A stretch of 64,000 bases of DNA from Nematostella vectensis (GCF_932526225.1 NC_064044.1:13829453-13893452), one strand, 5' to 3'; counted from the stretch's first letter, positions 1 to 10,358 are shown. Translations and numbers: made by a program. Notes: generated from the sequence alone by a model not told the origin.

Positions 1-20
1 GGCACAAGGTGTGCCCAAAC

Positions 21-1379
21 ATGGACGCTTACATAGAGGAGGTTCTCTGTAGCATGCGTGACAAAGAGGCGCCCGCCGTACTGGCAGGGCTGGTCCAGAA
101 CATCCTGGACGAGGACATCCCCGACGATGTCAAACACAGGCTGCTTAAGCCGCTCGTACCGGAGAAAGTGTGGACAGAGGAAGTCGACCCTTTGCTGTCG
201 GGACGGCGGCAAGGGGGCCCAGAGGGCTTAGACCCCGAGGAGTACCACCCTCTCTTCGTCGGCGGCGCCCTTCTTCGGGGCCAAGATATAAGCGCCAGTG
301 TTTACCAGGAGATACAAGATCTTGGTGGAACAGGTGTCATTGCTCCAAAGCCGGTTGTTCGGGGGCCTGATATTAATGACGACGGCTCGGTGTGGTGGGT
401 CTCGCACGAGCGAGAGTCTCTGCGGGCGAACGCAGTGCTTCCGCTGGTACTCGAGATGGTAGACCCCGACCGACGTTACAGACTCTTTACGGTCGTTGGT
501 AAGGCCCCCGCAGAGCCATTGGCGCCAATCACAGAGGAGGAAGGGCGTTCGGAGCACAAGATCGGTGGGTCGTTAGTCAAAAGAGGGGGCCAAATCGCAG
601 TCGGTGCCCTGGAAGGCATCGATGCGGGTATTTGGGAGAAAGGACGAGAGTACCTCGTCTACGTGAGATACGAGCTTCGCCCTCTACCTGAGCAAAAGGG
701 TGAGCCTGGGCCAATGTTTAAGCGAGAGTGGAGTGACGCCTTCGCTAACTGTGTTGTGAGCTATGTTGCCGACTTCTTGAGGAATCGCGGCACCTCGCGC
801 TCCCTTGGTCTAACCAAGACACGAGGCAAGATCCTCGAGCGATTCGACAAGAAGCTGGCCCCTACGGGATGCACCAAAGAAGACCTCTTTGAGATGGAAA
901 AGAAGCTCGGGATAAAGCTGGTAGCCGTGGACGCCCTGGGCAACGTCCTGTGGGACTCGGGAAAGTACGAGAGGGGGTACACACAAATCCGCATCCCTTG
1001 CCACAATAACCACGCCTGTGCGGAGCTTCCGACTGAACCACCTGCGATCGCGAGCGTCCACGGCCTAGACTTCGAGGCTGAGAGGGAGCTTCGTTCGTTA
1101 TGCCAGGGGGAGGCAGCACCTCGCGCCACCAGTGCCGCCACAAAGACGCGCGAGGCGAAGGTGCGATATGTGCTCATCCGCTTTATAAACAGGGCGATCC
1201 CCAGAAGCACGAGGATCTGGCTGTGTGCCCACACATATAGTCACGCACGAAGGCAAACTGTACCGGTCGGGACAGGGCGTTTAAAGACGAGACTGGTCAT
1301 GATCCTCAATGGCTCCCTGATGATCACCCAGCCTACCAAGAGTACACCGAAGCTACGCACTCGATGGGCGGCGCAGTAG
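21..1379 (+). pseudogene. N-terminal part of a decayed polymerase/helicase-type protein
   Basis: An open frame of about 450 codons begins at ATG 21, but it is also open to the window edge, so the true start may lie outside. The block is clearly richer in G+C than everything downstream, which suggests a separate origin. I recognise no named domain in the first 370 codons. A stretch around 740-1010 contains an NCVVSYVADFL segment, a charged helix and an LGNVLWDSGKY segment. From memory it resembles the N-terminal half of uncharacterised polymerase/helicase fusion proteins of fungi and invertebrates; that likeness is unverified. The last 40 or so codons look like frame-shifted nonsense: better coding potential passes to frame 1 near 1237 (short THIVTHEGKLYR segment) and then to frame 2 at 1283. 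At least two frameshifts are therefore inferred. It is probably dead. Confidence 0.5.
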
Positions 1380-1978
1380 GGTATCGCTTCAAGAAGTGGA
1401 CCCAAAGAGAAAACATCAGGCCAACGCCTCTTAAATACAGGGACGTCTGGCTAGCGGCGCAGGTTGAGTCCAAAGTGTGGAATAGCAAGGAAAACTTAGG
1501 GGCGCAGCCTCATGCGCACATCGACATGCGTGCGTCGTACCTAGGATGCGAGGACAGCGTCTTCGGCGGCGCCTCGGACGCCATTGATTTGGTACGGAAA
1601 TACGGCTTCCCTACGAACGTGTATCGTATCGCGGATGTTGCGGGACGGCCATTGAGCGAGGTTCTTCAACTGACCGGGGCCATTCAGCTGACCGAGTGGG
1701 GGTTCTCTGAGGCCTGCCACCCCTACACTTCCGGGAGGGTAGGGCAGCACTTGGAACAAAACGAGGGCTGGATCACCACGCCAGAGCTCAAGGACCTGTT
1801 AGACTCGGGTGACCTCGCCATGGCCGCGGCGAGGGAGGTGTTGTATAGCGTCGAAAAAAAGGACTCCATCAAGTTGTCCCACTCCATCGCGTGCCGCCCC
1901 GGCGGCGAAGACTCGCAGGGTCGAGATCTCGCTGTCCGTTTCGTAGGCAAGTGCGCTCGCCATGGCGACGAGTCCTAG
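1283..1978 (+). pseudogene. DNA polymerase B-like palm region, interrupted
   Basis: The coding signal moves into frame 2 from about 1283 and runs to TAG 1976-1978. The segment IDMRASYLGCEDS (about 1528-1566) looks like a family-B polymerase motif A (acidic residue, then a Ser-Tyr or Ser-Leu-Tyr type turn). It is followed by a region with PTNVYRIADVAG and TEWGFSEACHP. Motif A carries a metal-binding Asp in this family, so this would be the palm of a replicative DNA polymerase. The frame stays open beyond the TAG with no shift, so the stop looks like a point mutation. The assignment rests on motifs and order, not on a database hit. An alternative is an unrelated GC-rich open frame, but the motif order argues against that. 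Confidence 0.45.
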
Positions 1979-2731
1979 ATCGTAGTCCGCGACCGTGAAG
2001 AAGCCGCGTATCTGACAAACCTCCTTGCGGGCACCGGCCACTTACTTAACTTCGAGCATGCCGACGGGGCTCATCTGATCCAATACAAAGACGGTGTCCG
2101 GCGCTCACAATGGTACCATATCAGGGCCTTCGTCTTGGCGTACACAAACATAGCGTTGCGACGCATGTTGAGGCGGATCCCTCGCGAAGCCGTCCTCCGA
2201 GTGTGCACAGATGCCATATACGCAAAGGCGGTGCCCAGTGGTGTGAAGCTCGTGGAGCGAAATCCGAGGTATGGAGAGTGGCGCCACAAGAAGCCTGGGT
2301 ACGAGTGGCGACCCGTCGCGGCTTGGGGTCTGAAGAGGTCGGGGTGCTTGGCTAGGGAGCCAAGCACTGCGCCGAGTCTGCCGTGCGATCTAGTGGCCGC
2401 AACCTCTGCGAGGATGTATCTAGCCGGCCAGGGAGGATCGGGGAAGACCGAGTGGGCGGTGAGCATGTTCCGCGGCCGCAACGTTGTGGTGCTCACCCCC
2501 GAGAACGACCTCGCCCACGACCATCGCAACAACCCGCGCCTCGCGGTGAAGGCTCAAACCTACCACCAATACCTCTGCATACCAGCGGAGAAGCCGATAG
2601 AGGAGTGGAGACCTTCCGAGCTGGGGCACAAACTCGACCGTCTCGCATAAGTGATCATCATTGACGAGTGCTGTAAGGTACAGACTAAAGTGCTACGCGC
2701 CATCCTAGGGTATATCGCCACGCGGCCGTGA
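1979..2731 (+). pseudogene. Polymerase palm end plus start of a P-loop helicase, truncated
   Basis: The same frame as the preceding segment resumes after the TAG. Around 2120-2225 it encodes IRAFVLAYTNIALRRMLRR and then VLRVCTDAIYA, matching the helix and the D-T-D-S-like motif C region of family-B polymerases, here degenerate (CTDA). About 60 codons later comes a Walker A motif, GQGGSGKT (about 2427-2450), then a TYHQYL segment. Past a TAA at 2648-2650 follows a Walker B-like VIIIDECCKV. The order Walker A, TYH, Walker B fits a superfamily 1 helicase fused behind the polymerase. The reading frame ends at TGA 2729, after which the sequence changes abruptly to AT-rich repeat DNA, so the helicase is cut short. 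Two in-frame stops plus the truncation make this a pseudogene. Confidence 0.5.
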
Positions 2732-4527
2732 CCCATGGTCCCAGGGAAGGGTGGGGGATTAAACTTTAATAAAAGCCTGTCTCCAAGTTAAGAGTCAAAA
2801 ACAGTCAATACCACCACCCCATATATTCTGGTTAAAAAGTGGTCTAGAACCCCACATTAACCCCTGACTTCTGCGGGACCATAAGGGAGGGGGCGCAAAA
2901 GACTAGTTCATTACTATGTGATTCAGTAGTACACACTCAATAGTTTTTTTTTAACAAGATACTTTTATAATATAAAACTAAAAACAAACTTTTGCTTTTT
3001 AAATAATAAATCTGTAAAGAAAACAGTTTTCTATCAACCTAAAGATAATGGGAAAGGGGATATTTTAGAAAAGTACTGAATATTTTTATCACATTATTGT
3101 TATTATATTTTCTTTTCAAACATTTAAGGAAGAGTCATATTTCTTCCTTTTTCTTCTCCCTGTTGACTATTTTTATGCAATTGATGCTCTTTGCTATTTC
3201 CCCTCTACACCAAAAATAAATTAATGAACAGATTTGATTTTTAAATTAGAAATTTTTTTATTTATTACTTTCACTTATATTTTCTTTTTAGGATTTTCTT
3301 TCCAAGTCTCATGCCCATTACATTTATTTTAAAGGTTTAGATTTATTTCATTGGAATAGTTAGATCCAGGGTTTCTCAAAACACCAAAATATAATGTGCA
3401 TCCCATGGGGATGGAAAATCACCACTTAAAATGGTACATTGAAACTTCAGCATTGCACCTTATCTAAAATTGTGTCTGGCCCTATATTCCATCTTTGAAA
3501 TCCTGTTTCATCCATTGTTTTTCGCAAGAACAAGGCTTGTAAGAGTGTAGCTTTACAAATGTACATTAATGGAACTTTTATTAAGGGGAAGGGTTTTTAG
3601 GGCAAGATACTTAAACTTTATAACACTAGCAACAACCTTGTTCTTTTTCAATAATAGAATTCTGTTCACATAGCTTGGATAGCAAAGACATGGCCTCTTT
3701 ATAGGCCTGTGGTGGTGAAAGGGTTAAGATAATGGGAAAGGGGAAATGTCAAGAAATGCTCAATCAAATTATTTTCATTACTGTTATATTTTTGTTTCAC
3801 CAAACCTTTCAAGTTGAGTCAATTCACTTTGTATCTCCACTCTCGTCGATTATTTTTTAGTCAATTGATATTCTTTGCTTCCTCTCTACCCCAAACATAG
3901 GTCAATGAAAGGGTTTGGTTTGAAATTAGAAGTTAGCATTTTCAATCTGTTTTTTTTTCATCGCATTCATTTGGGAGTAGGCCACCAACAACAAGGCCAC
4001 TATATGGTAGTGGGCTGGACCAATATGTAATGCATGAAAGGAGATATATTTTTGGATTTTAATTTCCAGACATTTTTCTGAATATTCGGTCCAATGAAGG
4101 AGAGAATCTAAATCAATACATAAAAATCACAGTATGGCATCTAAACAGTCTAAATATATTATTTTGAATCTTTGGAATGCTGTTACATCCATGACATTTT
4201 CTGCACAAGGGCAAAGCTTGTCGGAGTATTGTTTTAATTGAAAAAAAGATATTCATAATGGAACTTCTATGATGGGACATAAGAATTTACCATTAGACTC
4301 TTGACAACTTTGACAGCCATATCCACACCAGGAATTGTGTTTGTTAACTTTGATGTACTGCATAATTTAAATTATTGAATAAGGCCTGGATCCATTTGGT
4401 TGGTACAATAAATAAATCTCAGTAGAGAGCAGGATCCTAGATCCCCCCAATAATACCTTTGATCAGTCAACACAAAAGGTGTTTATGCTGGCTCCGCTTT
4501 TAGGCAGTGCCTAAATCTATATATTAT
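2732..4527. repeat. AT-rich dispersed repeat, no gene seen
   Basis: No coding signal is visible. The part from 2733 to about 3330 is closely repeated at 44921-45510 (both begin with TGGTCCCAG..AAGGGTGGGGGATTA). Within this stretch, 3020-3240 and 3715-3920 are diverged copies of each other, sharing GATAATGGGAAAGGGG and CTCTTTGC..CTCTACxCCAAA blocks. I read it as an old non-autonomous mobile element or a tandem remnant. Confidence 0.55.
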
Positions 4528-5909
4528 GGATAGATACCTGTGTATTTTCCTCTTGAGAAAGCCTGATACCCACATGACGTACTGTTTCTGCATACTAATA
4601 AGGGGAGTCCCCCGCCAATCCTTTCACTTTCACTTAGTAGAATTTCCTGTTTGCGTGTTTAGCGAGGTTCACATTTACTGGCTTTTGGATTTATAGAACC
4701 TGCGTGTTAACGTCTACCATCGCTTAAATTGTCAATAGCGAGCTTCATCGTTGCTTTATTGACATTTTAGCCAATAACCAGCACAAGCGGTAAGCTAAAT
4801 TCGGGTTTGTCGTTCTGGTTTTGACTCCGCTCTCTTTTGTGTCATGGCTAACTTTTCCTCTGTCTTTTAAACCTCAGCCTTCGTGAAGCCGTCTTCATTC
4901 GCTCGACTTGTGCAAAGAGAGCTTTATCACTTCTTTTTTGTTCTTTTGACCTCCGGGATTTGATTTGATTGGTGAGTACTTTCTCAGTTAAATGTCGTAA
5001 TCAGCACTAGCGAGCCCTGCTAATTCTTACCATGTTTCACTGTCATTTCTCCCTTCGCCTAATAGGCTAGATTAAACACACAGTACTGTTTGTAATATAG
5101 ATAAACATATATATTGGGTACATAGATTTATAGGTTGTATGTTAACATTAAAATAAATATAGGATATATACCGTAAGGATTTGAATATGCGCCCTCTTTT
5201 AAATAAGCGTCACTCTCAAAACAATATGCAAAAAATGAGAGCCCCTACTGAAGCGAGGCTATAGTTCTGTATGTTTGCCAGATTATACAAAAATCGGGCG
5301 AATTCTTTGGCTCCAACATTTAACGAGTTTGTCACTTTTTAGCGCAAGTTAATCTAAGAGGAAACCTGTTGTGATCCTAGTTTGTTGTTGATTAAAGGAA
5401 ATGATATTTCTAAGAAGATAGAGAAACCCTAGTTCGCACCATGGAACTACCATGGTTGTACCACGGTTAGGATACTTTGTCAGCGATTTCTTAATAAAAT
5501 AACCAAAAATGCATTCCCAATTTGTATTGAATATTGTATTCAGCGAATAAAATATCTCTAACCTTTGTGCGAAATGTCTCCTGCCTCCCAATTCAGCGAA
5601 ATCCTTTTTCGTTATATTTCTATTTTTCTTGTCTAAAAACCCACGCGATGGTTGTTTTCAACTCTCGAAACATTTGAACAGTACTGAGTAACCAAAGCGT
5701 CTTGAGTGTTCGTGACTAGCCCGAACGCTCTCCGAACCTAACTTCATATTTAGGTTCTATATAAAATTGGAAGGGAGTGAAGCAACGCTCGATTCCATTG
5801 TTCGAAAACTGCCTAGTTACGGCCAATATTGTGACGTTGGTATGAGACATGATTGATGAGTGACAGCTCACATTCTCTTTGAACTTTTACCTCGCCGCCG
5901 ACACACGCC

Positions 5910-5959
5910 TACCCTGGTCCCAGAGCCTTGAGCATCTCCGAGGCTCTGGGACCAGGGTA
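5910..5959. repeat. Perfect 19-bp inverted repeat (hairpin), unit 1
   Basis: TACCCTGGTCCCAGAGCCT and its exact reverse complement are separated by a 12-nt spacer. The same structure is present in units 2 and 3. It is probably a tiny MITE or the fold-back remnant of a DNA transposon; TA at both outer ends would fit a TA target site. Confidence 0.8.
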
Positions 5960-7437
5960 ACACACGCCCGACCTCACATAAGCATTTTTCTTACAAGATG
6001 TATCTAGCCTACCGTTCTACGTTATTGCAATGCCTAGTTACCAGAATACTTTCTGCATAATTTAAAACTGTGTCATGGCCGCCATCTTAAATCTTAAGAT
6101 TCCAGCTCTCAGATCAATGTTATTTGTGGAGTTAAAGGCCCGATTCGCGATTCGATAACTGTATATTTTACCATAGCCTCAATTTCTACCAAGTTATTGT
6201 GGAAAATTATCTCAGCTTGGATTGATTTCGCTTTATTTACTCGTGTTAATACATTTGCAACCCGAATAGACCCGATACACGTGAGGGTCGAGATTAAAGT
6301 TAATGTGCTGACTGCTTTACACTTACACATACAGTTTACCTTAAGACTTAATCAAATGTGCACTGGACACTCATGAATGGACTTGAGGTATTTACCTTTA
6401 TTGCTTTATCTATCTTGAAGTTGAAGTAGTTTGTCGATGAATGAATCCAAAAGAATAGGCTACTTAGATCGGACACTTGACTGTGTACTCATAAGATGAA
6501 TTTTATTTTCTTACTATAAAATATCTTGATCTCTGTTATTGAATGTCATATCATTTTTACCATTACGATTCCAATTAAGTACAGAATATGTGTGACTTAA
6601 ATTGAGACAAGTTCCATCAGAATATCAAGCAGTTTTCATCAATACTTAGGTGTCAAAAGTCTTGTACTAGAAAAGTTAAAATCCTGCTGCTTTGGCTTTG
6701 GTATCTATTTAGAGGTAAACATGAAAATTAAATCTATGAAAATTATTTTGGTACTTTGGCGCTTTTTTTTTTGGTGCTTCCTTTAGATGAGTTTTGTTAT
6801 TTTTCTTAAATACCTTTATTTTTAATTTAATGTCATTTTATTTTTATGGAACATTTTCAATTAAATCTAGATAATTGTGCCGTCTTGAAAATATGTATAT
6901 AATCTAATTTAAAGTCTGGATATTCTATAGCCCTCTCATTTGACTTCAAAATAAATAAATGTTGTTGTTTACTTTGCACTTACATAAATAAAATGATAAT
7001 TTTCAATAAAATTATATTGTTAATACAATATGACTGGCTTTAGGTGTTAAAATAAATTTACCCCTAAGTGATAGCACATTGAGGGCTGTGAACCAAATAT
7101 TTTTTTTAATAAATAACAATTTGAAAACACATTCTCAGCTTTCCTTAATTTTATTACTGTGCTAACTCTGCTTTGAGGATAGTATTTTTAAGATTTTTAC
7201 CATGTAAAAGATTGGACAATCAGTCCCATTCATGCAGCACACCTCAAGTCCACCCCCCCACCTGAAAAGATGATGCTCTTACCTTTCTTAGCCCAATCAG
7301 TGTTGTGATATGACATTTACAATACAAACCAAGATTGTATATATATTTTATCAAATACAAATTGAGCAGTAAAATCTTTGTCATACATGTCAGAACACAG
7401 GGCCCAAACAAGTTGCAGATCTCAGGTATACCAGTCA

Positions 7438-7453
7438 ACCCTGCGCGCAGGGT
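7438..7453. repeat. 16-bp perfect palindrome
   Basis: ACCCTGCGCGCAGGGT is its own reverse complement. It follows GTATACCAGTCA and precedes CTAGTTCAATTAG in all three units (also near 43868 and 62165). A related stretch with one base changed (CCCTGCGCTCAGGATCTAGTT) is at about 58889-58909. This looks like the terminus of a dispersed repeat family. Confidence 0.6.
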
Positions 7454-7736
7454 CTAGTTCAATTAGAGATATCATTTATATGTATAGCTCTTCGATTTTC
7501 AGTATAATGATGTAAGATATGTCGGTGTTTCGCAAGCCGCAGACGACTTTTGCTTCGCTTCAGTTTTGCCTCGTAATTTGAATTACACGAAAGACCTGTT
7601 TCGAAAGGAACGTCTTGTTCGTCTCTCGCCAGACACTGTTTGGGATAGGGATACATCCACCATACATATTCATATAAATAAATCCGCATGCGGCGCAAAT
7701 TCTAGAGGCAGGAGGCAACCAAAAACGACAATTTTT

Positions 7737-7768
7737 GTGACGAAAGGCCTTATGGGGCCTCTCGTCAC
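7737..7768. repeat. Left-subterminal inverted repeat of the Helitron
   Basis: GTGACGAAAGGCC and GGCCTCTCGTCAC pair with one mismatch across a 6-nt loop, 20 bp inside the left boundary. It may be a terminal recognition structure for Rep or simply part of the leader; I cannot tell which. Confidence 0.5.
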
Positions 7769-8042
7769 TATGCCATCGGTTTGAGTGAGTGAAAGAAAGA
7801 GTTGTAAACAATAGAATTTCACTTGAAGCAGGCGTTCCTAGCGGTCATTCATCGAACACGTGATCGTCGTCGTAGATGTTGCTGGCGAAGAGGGATCGGA
7901 TTGATTTCGGATTACGACGTTGTTTTGAATTATAGTCCACGAGCAAAAAATGATTGGAGTCAAACATGTGCTTTCTCTTCGCACTTCTCGTTTGATTTCA
8001 CGAGCTCTTGTGAAGGTGAGTTGATTGAATACTTCTTTTACA

Positions 8043-10352
8043 ATGTATTCTATCCCTTTTGTGTTTAGTACTAGGCACAACCTTTTATGCATTTGTCATG
8101 TTGGTATTTCTAAAGAATATTTCAGATTTTGGGGTGCTTTATGTGGTTTGTTTGCCAACAAAAGCTCGATTGCATCGCTTGCCTTATTACACAAGACCAG
8201 TCCTTATGGCCGTATGGTGTCCTTCAATTCCCTTTGGGGAACCAATAAACCCAGAAATGGGGCTCAAAATCTCCTTTGGGAGAGCATAGAATTCCTTCGG
8301 GAAGCAAACAAACCCAGAAATGGGGCTCAAAATGTGCTTCGGCACACTGAATATTCCCTTCGGGGAACTAGTAATCACAGCAATGTGATCTTAACTGTGC
8401 TTCGGCACACTGAAAATTTCCTTCGGGAAACTAATAATCACAGCAATGTGACTGAAAGGCACTATAATGGCAAATATTGTGGAAACCAATTTGTGAACAA
8501 AAGTATTTTCGGGATACCTGTGTACATGTTGCTGTATTTGTCGGATAAAACAGGGCAAACAAATCACATTTTTAGCACTGTATATAATGATCGAAGTAAT
8601 CTTGTTGACGAATTCACCTCAAAAACTAGTAATAACAGTATAACAAATGCATTTGAGAAAACTATGCCTAGTATTGAAAACAAACATGATAATAATAAAC
8701 ATGCATCTTGTCCATCTATCAAGATCTCCAAGTGTATAGAAAATCATAGACATTCTCGAATATGTTCAAAGCAACTAAATCACAAATGTAGAGATAGAGA
8801 ACCATCTAGAATATCCCTAAAAAAAGTTATGAGATTGCTCAGATATAGAAAGTTAAGAAAAAGACACAAAAAGATGATTATTAAGGGCACACCTGTTTCA
8901 TCTGTTTTTTACAGAATTGCTACAAACTATAACTATTGGAAATTGAAATACATTAACAGACTTAATAGTTTCTATAGCTCCTTTTTTAGAGCAACTTGTA
9001 AAACATCAGTGAGGTATAATGGATGTAAACAAACTCTTTTATTGTCTGGGGACATTGAATTGAATCCTGGTCCTGTAACTGATAATAATAATATTGAAGA
9101 TATATGTTTATATAGTAATGGTGACTTTACGTTAAGATACCGAATGCTTCGACATGGTTTAACACCACTAGATGTTGGTGGAGGAGGTGATTGCTTTTTC
9201 AAATCAGTATCACATCAGCTATATGGTAATTCAAATAAACATGCAGAAATTAGAGCTTTAGGAGTGAGATATTTAAAGGACAATCCTGAACGATTTATTG
9301 AAAGTATCATAGATTCATCTTGGTCACAGTATTTAACTAATATGTCTCTACAAGGAACATGGGCCAATCATATTATAATACAGGCTGTTGCTGATGCAAT
9401 GAGTTTAAAGATTCATATTATAGAATCAGATTCAAATATTAGGGAAGTCACATTAGTTGAGCCAGCAAATACAATAATAAATAATATTAGAACAATATAC
9501 ATAGGACATATTGGTCAAGTGCACTACGTATCAACATATTCTGTTTCACATCAACAAAGTTCGAACAATATTGACAGGGAAAATACAATTTCGAGTCGTC
9601 CAGAAAAAAGAAAGCAAGCAAGTACAAGCAAAAGTTCTAATTCAAATGAAACAAAAAAGCAAGACAGGGCTACCTACATCAGGCAATACATGAAGGAATA
9701 CAGGCAATCCAAACAAAATAATACTTCACCAGAAAAAAAATCAAAGAGAAATGAATACCAAAGAAATTATAGAGAAATGAATGCATCACCAGAAAAGAAA
9801 TTAAAGTGTAATGAATACCTAAGAAAATATAGAGAAATTAATTCATCACCAGAAAAGAAATTAAAGTGTAATGAATACCTAAGAAAATATAGAGAAATGA
9901 ATGCATCACCAGAAAAAAAATCAAAGAGAAATGAATACCAAAGAAAAAATAGAGAAATGAATGCATCACCGGAAAAGAAATCAAAGCGTAATGAATACCA
10001 AAGAAAATATAGAGCTAACTCATCCATTGAATTTGCAATAAAGCGGTTCCATGAAATAGTAAACCAAGGCCCTCTGTATATTTGTATATGTTGTGATCAA
10101 CTATGGTATAAACATAGTGTGAGTAGTACTACTAAGCTGAGACAATCAAATCCTGATGTTGTGAAATATCTATCAAATAAGATAAGTGTTGGTAACAAAG
10201 AATGGGTTTGTAGAACATGCTCTAATTATTTGCAAAAAAATAAAGTCCCACCATGTGCTGTAGCGAATGGTATGGCATTTCCAGATAAACCAGATTTCTT
10301 TGATCTCAATGAACTAGAATGTAGATTATTAGCTCCAAGAATTGCATTTTAA
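8043..10352 (+). CDS. Helitron ORF1: basic region, 2A-like motif, OTU domain, K/R repeats, Helitron N-terminal Cys domain
   Basis: The first in-frame ATG is 8043, but the true start is uncertain; later ATGs such as 8214 are possible, and a GTGAGT donor at 8016 hints at upstream splicing. Residues 1-330 are basic and low in complexity (a run near RKLRKRHKK). Residues 332-344 are a 2A-like signal, LLLSGDIELNPGP. Next comes an OTU cysteine protease-like domain (about 360-500) with GGGGDCFF (Cys384) and GQVHY (His494), the expected D-x-x-C and His motifs. Residues 560-659 hold five 20-residue K/R-rich repeats. The C-terminus (about 675-769) has CICCDQLWY, CRTC and FPDKPDFFDLNELE, typical of the segment before the Rep domain of animal Helitrons. 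The frame ends at TAA 10350-10352 and simply continues in phase after it. In the family this position is normally Gln, so CAA to TAA is the likely lesion splitting this frame from Rep. Confidence 0.85.
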   Translation: MYSIPFVFSTRHNLLCICHVGISKEYFRFWGALCGLFANKSSIASLALLHKTSPYGRMVSFNSLWGTNKPRNGAQNLLWESIEFLREANKPRNGAQNVLRHTEYSLRGTSNHSNVILTVLRHTENFLRETNNHSNVTERHYNGKYCGNQFVNKSIFGIPVYMLLYLSDKTGQTNHIFSTVYNDRSNLVDEFTSKTSNNSITNAFEKTMPSIENKHDNNKHASCPSIKISKCIENHRHSRICSKQLNHKCRDREPSRISLKKVMRLLRYRKLRKRHKKMIIKGTPVSSVFYRIATNYNYWKLKYINRLNSFYSSFFRATCKTSVRYNGCKQTLLLSGDIELNPGPVTDNNNIEDICLYSNGDFTLRYRMLRHGLTPLDVGGGGDCFFKSVSHQLYGNSNKHAEIRALGVRYLKDNPERFIESIIDSSWSQYLTNMSLQGTWANHIIIQAVADAMSLKIHIIESDSNIREVTLVEPANTIINNIRTIYIGHIGQVHYVSTYSVSHQQSSNNIDRENTISSRPEKRKQASTSKSSNSNETKKQDRATYIRQYMKEYRQSKQNNTSPEKKSKRNEYQRNYREMNASPEKKLKCNEYLRKYREINSSPEKKLKCNEYLRKYREMNASPEKKSKRNEYQRKNREMNASPEKKSKRNEYQRKYRANSSIEFAIKRFHEIVNQGPLYICICCDQLWYKHSVSSTTKLRQSNPDVVKYLSNKISVGNKEWVCRTCSNYLQKNKVPPCAVANGMAFPDKPDFFDLNELECRLLAPRIAF
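8228..8451 (+). ncRNA. Array of 11 tetraloop hairpins in the Helitron 5' region
   Basis: Eleven short inverted repeats lie head to tail, each with a 4-nt loop of an exceptionally stable class. The spans and loops are 8228-8241 TTTG, 8250-8261 GAAA, 8270-8283 TTTG, 8292-8303 TTCG, 8313-8324 GAAA, 8333-8346 TTCG, 8354-8367 TTCG, 8374-8389 GCAA, 8396-8409 TTCG, 8417-8430 TTCG and 8438-8451 GCAA. Stem pairs include TTCCC/GGGAA, TTCC/GGAA, TTTCC/GGAAA, CTCC/GGAG, TGTGC/GCACA, CCCA/TGGG and ATCACA/TGTGAT. Stems at equivalent places in the roughly 62-bp repeat differ in sequence yet keep pairing, which suggests selection on RNA or single-stranded DNA structure. One frame stays open through the array, so it may be coding as well as structured, or may be a structured 5' UTR if translation begins further downstream. 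The function is unknown. Confidence 0.7.
9036..9074 (+). other. 2A-like ribosome-skipping signal
   Basis: The codons spell LLLSGDIELNPGP, which matches the D-[V/I]-E-x-N-P-G-P consensus preceded by a hydrophobic helix. Skipping would occur between Gly (9069-9071) and Pro (9072-9074), releasing the basic N-terminal region from the OTU-Rep part. Such motifs are known in non-LTR retrotransposons of sea urchins, cnidarians and others; here the motif sits in a Helitron. Confidence 0.85.
9721..10020 (+). repeat. Five 60-bp tandem repeats coding K/R-rich 20-residue units
   Basis: Each unit encodes a variant of EYQRKYREMNASPEKKSKRN. The copies differ at a few sites (KSKRN or KLKCN, YQRN or YLRK). 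The period is exactly 60 bp, so the reading frame is kept. The units are charged and probably helical; DNA or RNA binding is a guess. Confidence 0.85.
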
Positions 10353-10358
10353 AAATTA

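Larger units (their letters stand above)
4528..7716. repeat. Segmental duplication unit 1, left block
   Basis: This block is repeated, with small indels and scattered substitutions, at about 41120-43908 (unit 2) and about 59190-62459 (unit 3). Shared landmarks are CCTGTGTATTTTCCTCTTGA at the left edge (units 1 and 3), the 19-bp inverted repeat at 5910-5959, and the palindrome at 7438-7453. No convincing gene is present: the short open frames are not longer than chance for AT-rich DNA and are simply carried along by the duplication. GTGAGTAC at about 4972 could be a splice donor of an unseen non-coding exon. Confidence 0.75.

Noticed and set aside
8016-8125. Intron joining a short ATG frame at 7950 to the Helitron ORF1
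   Set aside because: The GTGAGT donor and TTTCAG acceptor look good, but the spliced frame does not match ORF1 and meets a stop soon after. I left the ORF1 start open.
8333-8346. U6 snRNA-like start (GTGCTTCGGCACA)
   Set aside because: Only the hairpin resembles U6; the conserved ACAGAGA and downstream regions are absent, and the motif is one of the tetraloop array.
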